The notes beneath the pieces were generated by a model. It was given only the letters and a program-made list of their open reading frames with translations. It made no database searches and was not told where the DNA came from. This document shows positions 58,004 through 64,000 of a stretch of 64,000 bases of DNA, piece by piece. The position numbers were made by a program, and so were the translations under genes. The number at the start of each line of letters is the position of its first letter. The first letter of the stretch is position 1. Source of the DNA: Treponema sp. UBA4307 (GTDB taxonomy: Bacteria; Spirochaetota; Spirochaetia; Treponematales; Treponemataceae); the NCBI GenBank assembly GCA_002394685.1, contig DGUP01000055.1, positions 1-64,000 of the forward strand, written 5' to 3'.

Positions 58004-59260
58004 CTAATCCTTTTTTTTCGAAGCGTCTTCGTGGGTAACAATGATTCCGCATATGTTAGTTTCACGGCCCTTGTAATTTGCCCTGCCCTTTGGAACGATA
58101 ATATGAACTTCAAAAGTAGTTTCTTTATCAGTCTTTACAAGTTCCTTACTAGACCAGCCAAGATATCCCTGACGAATTGAATTTTCACACTTGAGTGTAA
58201 ATTTCTTTGATTCCTTTCCACCATATTTTACCCAGGCCTGACAGTTTCTAAAACCGTCACTTTCAGCAAAAAGAATATTTACTGAAGTTCCCTTAACTTT
58301 GAAAACAATTTCTGCACCTTCCTCTGTTGCTCTCCATCCTTCAGATGAATTACCATGTGCAACCCATTCAGGATGAACCGGACTACCATTTGACCAGCCT
58401 GTATTTTTTACAGGCTTTAAGTTGTCACAGTTATAGAATGAAAGAAATTCATATCCCCTGTCTGTAAGAGGAGCAGGAAGACTTTTCTGGATTTCAGGAA
58501 GATCAGCATCATTTTCAGGAAGCAGCGCCCAGATTGATTCAAGTTTTTGAATGATAAACTTAGCAATTTCTCCATGCCCTGCATCATTTGGATGAATTGA
58601 TTCAGTGCCATCAAAATATAAATTCCAGTCCAGGCTGTCACCTTTTTCTTTAATTTCGCAATCCTTCCAGCTGACAAAAGGAATATGATAATATTCACAG
58701 ATTGGCTGCTGTTCCTTCTGCTGACTTGGCTGAGGGGAATTTCTTTCGTTAACAAACAATGCAAAAATTCCACTTTCGCTGTTGTTTTCTATCTGGCGGA
58801 TAAGACCTTCGTAACTTCTGTTTCTTACTCCAGCTTCAAGCCACTGGTCATTCATTGCAAATTCAAGGAAAACAAGATCAACCTTATTTTCAATAAGATG
58901 AAACTGTGCACGTGCTGCACCATAAGCTGAATCCGTACCGCTTACCCCTTCATGGAGATATTTAAGGTCTGCCCCGTATTCTGCAGCCTTTTCCTTCCAC
59001 CACTGACCTACCAGAGCACGCCAGCTTTTTTCATTCAGATTACTGGAATTATAACCAGTAGTAATTGAGCCACCAAAAGCCGCAATGTGAACTTCTTCCC
59101 CTCTGCGGATTTTTGCCATAACATTCAAAACTCTTGCATTTTCATCTTCAACCATTTCTGCTGCATCCTTTACAATAGATTTTGCTCCTGCTCCGGCTGC
59201 AGTTAAAGTTGTAAGTGCTGCCAGGGCAAGTGCAATCTTTTTTATTTTTGTTAATTTCAT
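58004..59260 (-). CDS. SGNH-family esterase with C-terminal beta-sandwich, secreted
   Basis: A 418-residue secreted protein (signal peptide, AGAGA near residue 25). The SGNH domain comes first: 'AAFGGSITTGY' (Ser), 'FLEFAMNDQW' (Asn) and 'DGTESIHPNDAGHGEIAK' (Asp/His). A C-terminal beta-sandwich follows ('WRATEEGAEIVFKVKGTSVNILFAESDG', in part) that resembles the CE2 N-terminal domain, giving the reverse domain order of the neighbour. It is probably an acetyl-esterase acting with the mannanase. Confidence 0.82.
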   Translation of the reverse strand: MKLTKIKKIALALAALTTLTAAGAGAKSIVKDAAEMVEDENARVLNVMAKIRRGEEVHIAAFGGSITTGYNSSNLNEKSWRALVGQWWKEKAAEYGADLKYLHEGVSGTDSAYGAARAQFHLIENKVDLVFLEFAMNDQWLEAGVRNRSYEGLIRQIENNSESGIFALFVNERNSPQPSQQKEQQPICEYYHIPFVSWKDCEIKEKGDSLDWNLYFDGTESIHPNDAGHGEIAKFIIQKLESIWALLPENDADLPEIQKSLPAPLTDRGYEFLSFYNCDNLKPVKNTGWSNGSPVHPEWVAHGNSSEGWRATEEGAEIVFKVKGTSVNILFAESDGFRNCQAWVKYGGKESKKFTLKCENSIRQGYLGWSSKELVKTDKETTFEVHIIVPKGRANYKGRETNICGIIVTHEDASKKKD

Positions 59261-59287
59261 GTTTCCTCCAAAAGTATTTTCCGTGAA

Positions 59288-60814
59288 TTAATTATCTTCA
59301 ACATTTATATCTGGAAGCTGGTCTCTTGTAATCAAATATGGATTTGAATAGAAATCCAGAAGAACAGATTTTTCTGTATGAACTTCACTGTATTCATTCT
59401 TTTTTGTAATTGTAAATTCTCCATCCCAGGTACAGAACCAGATCCATGGAATTTTGTCTTCCGCAATTTGTTTTACGTCAGGTAAAGGTCCATTTTCACT
59501 AAGGGCATACAGTTTCGGTAAAGCACTGGCAGAACGAATCTGGGACAAAATATTTTCCTGGGTAACATATTTTCTTGCCCCCGGATATGAATCATATGTG
59601 ATTATGTCTACCACATCGTCACCAGGGTACCATTCTGGATCCTGCCCATTCCACACCCAGATTAAATTATTAAGTTTGTGATAATTTGTGAGGCGGTCAT
59701 AAAGCAGCCTGTAAAGTTTAATATAAGAATCACTGCCACTTGCTCCCCACCAGAACCAGCCGCCGCTTGCTTCATGCAAAGGTCTCCAGAGAAGTGGAAC
59801 ACCTGCATCAGAAAGCTGTTTAAGAGGAATTGCAATTGTATCAATGTCACGAATTAAATCCTTGTAATCCTGACCGTCTGGATTATTTAATGCAGTTGCA
59901 AAATCAAAAGTTGTAGCAGAAGGCCTGAAGCCGTCATACCAGTGCATATCTTTTTCATTTTTATCTACAAGGCCGTTTGGAGCATTCCAGTGCCAGCAGA
60001 CAGAAACGATTCCCCCTTCTTTCCACCACTTGATTCCATTTGAAGCAACTACGCCTTTTGTTCCGTGCTTAACTCTTGACGGAGAGTAATCAATTAAATC
60101 GATTCCAAGTACTGCAGGATATTTTCCAGTTGTTTCATAAAGCACTTTGATTTCAGGCTGGGAACGATTGTAAATCTGCTGACCGCTTAAGATTCCATTA
60201 CCCGGTAAGGTCAAAAGATAATCATAGAGAGCCTGAGTATTATTTGTAGATTTTGGATTTGACAGTTTATGATCAGGTTTAGTATTCAAAACCAAATCCT
60301 CATTTGCTTCAACAAAGAAAATTTTATCAACAGAAAATTCTCCGCACAAAGATGAAAGATAAAAAACATTTTTTCCTTTGTTCAAATGTGCCACAGTATT
60401 TACCTGAACATTTTTGAAGCGTCCAGTTTCCGGCAGCCTTTGGGAAGCAATAATTTTTTCTCCTTCTTCCAGCTGCATTCTTACAGCCCTTCTGAAATCA
60501 CTATCCTGTATTTCAGTAAATAATCTCAGGAAAATACAATAGTCCCCATCTTTTTCTACATCTACATTAAACTCAAGAAGACTTCCTTCATTCACAGAAG
60601 AAAAAGTTACATAGCCCTGACCAGAATAACCTTCCAGTTCAGAAGCCTGGTCAACTCCGTAAAGGCCACCTTCTTCAGCTTCAACTGAAATAGAATTACT
60701 TAAATCAATTTCCTTCGTTTTACCCATTGAAGCACAGGAAGAAAAAATTCCTGCAGAAAAACAAATTACCATTGCACAAAAGGATTTTTTCATAAAGTTT
60801 TTCAATTTAATCAT
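59288..60814 (-). CDS. GH26 beta-mannanase lipoprotein with N-terminal carbohydrate-binding domain
   Basis: A 508-residue lipoprotein (lipobox FSSC, Cys about residue 27) that cleaves beta-1,4-mannan at the cell surface. An N-terminal CBM35-like beta-sandwich (about 35-160, 'VEAEEGGLYGVDQASELEGYSGQGYVTF', in part) precedes the GH26 barrel. The acid/base is Glu in 'LWRPLHEASGGWFWWG' and the nucleophile is Glu in 'YALSENGPLPD'. The family's Trp-rich substrate cleft is visible. It is preceded by a terminator, then the solute-binding protein gene. Confidence 0.93.
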   Translation of the reverse strand: MIKLKNFMKKSFCAMVICFSAGIFSSCASMGKTKEIDLSNSISVEAEEGGLYGVDQASELEGYSGQGYVTFSSVNEGSLLEFNVDVEKDGDYCIFLRLFTEIQDSDFRRAVRMQLEEGEKIIASQRLPETGRFKNVQVNTVAHLNKGKNVFYLSSLCGEFSVDKIFFVEANEDLVLNTKPDHKLSNPKSTNNTQALYDYLLTLPGNGILSGQQIYNRSQPEIKVLYETTGKYPAVLGIDLIDYSPSRVKHGTKGVVASNGIKWWKEGGIVSVCWHWNAPNGLVDKNEKDMHWYDGFRPSATTFDFATALNNPDGQDYKDLIRDIDTIAIPLKQLSDAGVPLLWRPLHEASGGWFWWGASGSDSYIKLYRLLYDRLTNYHKLNNLIWVWNGQDPEWYPGDDVVDIITYDSYPGARKYVTQENILSQIRSASALPKLYALSENGPLPDVKQIAEDKIPWIWFCTWDGEFTITKKNEYSEVHTEKSVLLDFYSNPYLITRDQLPDINVEDN

Positions 60815-60849
60815 TGTATTTTCCTGAAATTACCTGCGAAATATTTTCT

Positions 60850-60886
60850 TAAAAAAAATGCGCTACACTTTTTGCTGTGCAGCGCA
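60850..60886 (-). terminator. intrinsic terminator after the solute-binding protein gene
   Basis: TGCGCTACAC-type arms (60859..60868 with 60877..60886, one mismatch) followed by eight U on the minus strand. It may serve as a partial terminator between the importer and mannanase genes. Confidence 0.88.
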
Positions 60887-60918
60887 CTTATATCAAATTA
60901 AGTTAAATCCAGAAAGAA

Positions 60919-62667
60919 TTATTTTTCTGTAATCTTGATATTATCAATGATTACTCCAGAAAGATTCTTTACACCGATTACAAGACCGATTCTACCATTC
61001 TGGTTAACATTCTGAATTGTTCCAGTTACGTGATAAACTGTTGCATTATCAGTTACAGACTTTTCAATCCATCCGTACTGATAAAGTTCATTTGCATAAC
61101 CCTGCATGTAAACAGAAGCATCCTTTCCAACTTTACCAACAGCCTTAACATCAAATTCAACCTTATAGTTTCTCCATCCTACAATACCCAGGTTTGTTGG
61201 ATCTGTAATAACGATTGATGCTGAGTCACCGTCAGTTTCAGGATCAAATTCAAGCTTGAGGGAATTTCCAGAACCACCGATTGCTGCAGAACCAGAAGCA
61301 AGAGAGAACTTAGCAGTCTTTGTTCCTTCCCATGCCTTCATGTATGTACTAAGGTTAGAAGCTGTCAATTTGTCGAAGTTCTGTGTTACACCCTTGAATG
61401 GAAGCTTTGTGAGTTTTCCAACAGGTGTGTTAGCATCTGTAAGGATAGCCTGTGCCTTTGGTGTATACTTTTCGATTGCAGAAGCAGGAGAATTTCCACC
61501 CCATACAACTTCACCAAGGAAATCATCAAGCATGCTGTCCAGAGCTGCTACTGTAGGACCTGGATAGTATGTATTCTTCATCATTTCTGATGACATTGTG
61601 AGGATTTCCTTTGGCCATGTTGAACTGCGGTTCTTAATATCATCTGCATACCATTCCTTAAGAGCATATTCAATGTACTTACCTGCAGCCTTCTGTTTTT
61701 TAGAACCATTACCAATACCGTAACCATCACATTCAAAGATATTCTTGCATGCCTTAACAGATGGTCCATGTGGAAGCTTTACATATTCAAGCTGGTCGCG
61801 AGTCTTTCTTGTGATTGTTGCAGGATCATATTCACGTCCAATAACCATTGCACAAGTACGATTTGCAATACCATCCTGGATGATAGAGTTATCCTGCTGA
61901 TACCAGCCGGCCTTCTTTGCAGATTCCAGGAATGAAAGAGCTTCTGTAAGTTTTGGATCAGAGAAGTTCAGAGTAAGGTTACCCTTTGCATCCTTCTTTG
62001 TAAATTCACAACCATTCATATAAGCAAAAATACGAGTGTACCAGCATCCAAGACCCCAGCGGTCAATTGAACCAGAACCAGTTGTATCTGCTGTAAGCTT
62101 GCGAGCCAGGGCAGCCATATGTTCCCAGTCCCACTGTCCTGCAGCTTCAAGAGCCTTAGGCATCTGGCTTTCCTTAATACCCATTTCCTGCATCAATGTT
62201 TTGTTGTAGATAACAAGCCAGAAGTGATTTGATGTGAAATGAGAAGCAGCATAGTATTTACCATCATATTTGAAAACCTGTTCAGCAGCATTGAAGTTGA
62301 AAATCTGCTGACCACCTGAAGTCATAGAAGTATTTACGTAACCGTTAATTGGCTGAAGATAGCCCTTTACCTTAAACTTTGGGAAATCCTGATCACGTAC
62401 AAAAACAACATCGATTGGATCACCTGCAGCCATATTTGAAAGTACGCGGCTTTCAACAGTTCCCCAGTCGCCGAGAATATAAGTAACCTTACCGCCAGTT
62501 TCTGCAGTATACTTATCACCTGCACGTACCATTACATCATTTTTATGGTCACGTGGATTTACAGCCGGGCGGAATACTTTAATATCCCAGTCCCCTTCAG
62601 CAAAAGCCATTGAAGAAAGTGCCATGAATGCACCTGCAACACAAGCTAATAACTTGATTTTTTTCAT
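60919..62667 (-). CDS. extracellular sugar solute-binding protein with C-terminal carbohydrate-binding-like domain
   Basis: A 582-residue secreted protein. The signal peptide ends at SMAFA-EG. The solute-binding fold covers about residues 27-440 and includes 'GDPIDVVFVRDQDFPKFKVKGYLQPINGYV' (in part) and 'YNKTLMQEMGI'. An extra domain of about 130 residues then follows ('GSGNSLKLEFDPETDGDSASIVI', in part; 'IDNIKITEK' at the end), with the beta-sandwich pattern of carbohydrate-binding modules. Ordinary sugar-binding proteins end at about 420-450 residues, so this is a fusion. The lack of a lipobox is also unusual. It feeds the permeases encoded upstream. Confidence 0.88.
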   Translation of the reverse strand: MKKIKLLACVAGAFMALSSMAFAEGDWDIKVFRPAVNPRDHKNDVMVRAGDKYTAETGGKVTYILGDWGTVESRVLSNMAAGDPIDVVFVRDQDFPKFKVKGYLQPINGYVNTSMTSGGQQIFNFNAAEQVFKYDGKYYAASHFTSNHFWLVIYNKTLMQEMGIKESQMPKALEAAGQWDWEHMAALARKLTADTTGSGSIDRWGLGCWYTRIFAYMNGCEFTKKDAKGNLTLNFSDPKLTEALSFLESAKKAGWYQQDNSIIQDGIANRTCAMVIGREYDPATITRKTRDQLEYVKLPHGPSVKACKNIFECDGYGIGNGSKKQKAAGKYIEYALKEWYADDIKNRSSTWPKEILTMSSEMMKNTYYPGPTVAALDSMLDDFLGEVVWGGNSPASAIEKYTPKAQAILTDANTPVGKLTKLPFKGVTQNFDKLTASNLSTYMKAWEGTKTAKFSLASGSAAIGGSGNSLKLEFDPETDGDSASIVITDPTNLGIVGWRNYKVEFDVKAVGKVGKDASVYMQGYANELYQYGWIEKSVTDNATVYHVTGTIQNVNQNGRIGLVIGVKNLSGVIIDNIKITEK

Positions 62668-62902
62668 TAGTTCCTCCTAAATTAAGCCTAAGAAAAATCA
62701 ATAAATCCCAACCGGCCTTACCGGTCATTTACTTCATTAATTCAGTTTTTAAGCGAAAAATTAACTCGCTTTTTAAGTTAATTAATTTTACCACATAAAC
62801 TGAAATTCACCTAATAAATTTTTTATAATTTTTTGAATTTTTTACAATTTTTTTTACTTTTCTAGTATTTTAACACCAAATCAGGCATATTGTTTCATAA
62901 TT
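62668..62902 (-). promoter_or_regulatory. control region upstream of the solute-binding protein gene
   Basis: An AT-rich region with no gene. A possible -10 (TAAAAT, 62785..62790) has no good -35. Just downstream lie two interlocking inverted repeats: AAGCGA (62751..62756) with TCGCTT (62766..62771), and TTAACT (62761..62766) with AGTTAA (62776..62781). A CCGG hairpin (62711..62725) lies in the leader. The repeats overlap the expected start of transcription and suit a repressor such as a LacI-type sugar regulator. Confidence 0.45.
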
Positions 62903-62945
62903 TAAAAAAAAGGTGAGTTCTCCTGCCTGCACAGAAAAACTCACC
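62903..62945 (-). terminator. intrinsic terminator after the permease gene
   Basis: GGTGAGTT (62912..62919) pairs with AACTCACC (62938..62945), followed by eight U on the minus strand. Confidence 0.88.
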
Positions 62946-62990
62946 ACTCCTCTCTTTTTTTTGTTTTATATTATTTGCCTGACCTTTTCA

Positions 62991-63956
62991 TCATCCAACC
63001 AGACCTGTACGGGTAATTGATTCAGTGAAATACTTCTGGCAGAAAATATACAAAATCAACAGTGGAAGAATTACTACAAAGCAGGAAGCTTCCAGAATTG
63101 AGTTTTCGCTCAGGGCCATATCTGCAGCAGACATATTTGTACTTAAAAGCTGCAGGCGGTCCTGAAGCAGGGTAACATTTACAGACAAAGGATATTCATC
63201 TGTAAAGAACATTACTGAAAGATAGTAATCATTCCAGTGCCATACAATGCTGAACAATGTGATTACAATTACGATTGAACCTACATTTGGAAGCATGATT
63301 TTAAGGAAGGTCTTGAATGGACCACAGCCGTCAACAAATGCAGCCTCTTCCAGTTCAACAGGCATACCTTTAAAGAACTGACGTGCCATGTAAATGTAAA
63401 GGCCGGAACGAAGACCTACACCTGTAAGACTCATAAGATAGAAAGGCCAGCTTGTATTAAGCAGGTTAATGCTTACAGCCTTTCCATGATTAAATGGTCT
63501 GAGCAGCTGTCCAATTCCAAAGAAATCAAAGAAGTGGAATTTTACGTAAAGAGGGATAATAATGGTGCTGGTTGGAACAACAATTGTAAAAACAAGAAGT
63601 GCAAAAAGAGCATCTCTTCCCTTAAACTTAAAGCGTGCAAATCCGTATGCAACCATAAGGCAGACAAAAATCTGAATGATTACTGAAGGAATAAGAATCT
63701 TGAGAGTCATAATAATTGAATTCTTAAAACCAATAAGCTGATCAGCAAGAATAAAATTCTGAAAAGTCAAAGTTTTAGGAATCCAGATAACTGTCGGATC
63801 AAGACGATCTACAGGATCACGGAAAGCATTTGAGAGCAGGAATAATACTGGATAAAGCAATACATATGTCATTCCTAAGAGAAAGAGTGTACGCAAAATT
63901 CCGGTAATAATTTTAAGAGTTTTTTCTGCAGCTTTTTTCTGACTTAATTCACTCAT
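62991..63956 (-). CDS. carbohydrate ABC transporter permease (MalG type)
   Basis: A 321-residue inner-membrane permease with six predicted helices. The EAA loop that docks the ATPase is visible as 'ELEEAAFVDGCGPFKTFLKIMLP'. It belongs to the MalG class (N-terminal helix, long first periplasmic loop 'NAFRDPVDRLDPTVIWIPKTLTFQNF', in part). GGAG precedes the ATG. The partner permease gene ends 9 bp upstream. It is likely to import mannan oligosaccharides with the neighbouring binding protein; the ATPase is not in the window. Confidence 0.92.
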   Translation of the reverse strand: MSELSQKKAAEKTLKIITGILRTLFLLGMTYVLLYPVLFLLSNAFRDPVDRLDPTVIWIPKTLTFQNFILADQLIGFKNSIIMTLKILIPSVIIQIFVCLMVAYGFARFKFKGRDALFALLVFTIVVPTSTIIIPLYVKFHFFDFFGIGQLLRPFNHGKAVSINLLNTSWPFYLMSLTGVGLRSGLYIYMARQFFKGMPVELEEAAFVDGCGPFKTFLKIMLPNVGSIVIVITLFSIVWHWNDYYLSVMFFTDEYPLSVNVTLLQDRLQLLSTNMSAADMALSENSILEASCFVVILPLLILYIFCQKYFTESITRTGLVG

Positions 63957-63965
63957 CTGTATCTC

Positions 63966-64000
63966 CTAGTTCAAAGCTTTATTTGAAGCACGGTTAAGTA
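63966..64000 (-). CDS. partner permease gene, 3' end only
   Basis: The last codons LNRASNKALN and a TAG stop at 63966..63968 are in frame to the window edge. This ending is typical of LacF/MalF-type permeases, and the gene lies 9 bp before the MalG-type gene in the same orientation. The gene is cut by the right edge. Confidence 0.55.
   Translation of the reverse strand, partial: LNRASNKALN

Noticed and set aside
1..64000. CRISPR arrays, insertion sequences, prophage genes, rRNA
   Set aside because: I saw no regularly spaced direct repeats, transposase or integrase motifs, phage structural genes or rRNA sequence on either strand.

Overview
The window looks like chromosome from a host- or rumen-associated Treponema (Spirochaetota). 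The evidence is the moderate-to-low GC content, many Sec and lipoprotein signal peptides, outer-membrane beta-barrels, a SpoVG homologue, a DUF115 flagellar-associated factor, and the order rpsP–khpA–rimM–trmD–rplS followed by FliK-like, FlhB-like and YraN genes. The carbohydrate genes (beta-mannanase, acetyl-esterases, alpha-galactosidase, GalT, KDPG aldolase, sugar ABC importer) suggest a plant-polysaccharide degrader. The genus call is inferred from reading the sequence; no search was run. No transposase, phage gene or CRISPR array was seen.

Layout. 0.1-0.24 kb: an orphan small RNA or leader with its own promoter and terminator. 0.3-5.4 kb: translation operon (rpsP, khpA, rimM, trmD, rplS), then FliK-like/FlhB-like genes and yraN. 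5.6-8.9 kb: a SurA/PpiD-like membrane chaperone and a Maf-type glycosyltransferase. 8.9-18.6 kb: lepA, an HtrA-like lipoprotein, a 703-residue periplasmic repeat protein, tilS, rplY, tRNA-Gln, spoVG, ispE and an extremely acidic small protein. 18.6-23.9 kb: rsfS, LCP protein, yqeK, nadD, obgE, rpmA, prp and rplU, in an order familiar from Firmicutes. 24-34 kb: htrA, a radical-SAM-like protein, galT, a surface nuclease, eda and an ABC exporter pair. 34.4-37.2 kb: aroF-tyrA-apt behind a Phe/Tyr leader-peptide attenuator. 37.2-40.1 kb: a TonB-dependent receptor and a lipoprotein under a cobalamin riboswitch. 40-43.4 kb: a carbohydrate-binding-like lipoprotein and a GH36 alpha-galactosidase. 43.5-51.7 kb: two Wzi-like barrels and an RND exporter/LolA-like/DUF1302-like barrel cassette. 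51.7-56.8 kb: two TetR regulators flanking a second ABC exporter pair. 56.8-64 kb: a mannan locus (two SGNH esterases, GH26 mannanase, solute-binding protein fused to a carbohydrate-binding-like domain, permeases).

The strongest regulatory discovery is upstream of aroF. A 27-codon leader peptide at 37110..37193 has nine consecutive Phe/Tyr codons. It is followed by mutually exclusive 1:2, 2:3 and 3:4 hairpins ending in a perfect intrinsic terminator. Other observations are a cobalamin riboswitch over an undescribed lipoprotein, two drug/lipid-export operons sharing two operator types, and at least six genes whose -10 box lies 6-10 nt before the start codon, which predicts leaderless mRNAs.

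Several start codons were moved downstream of the longest open frame where a Shine-Dalgarno site, signal peptide or promoter required it. Product names come from motifs and remembered families. Exact family assignments of the beta-barrels, lipoproteins and small proteins are the least certain part.
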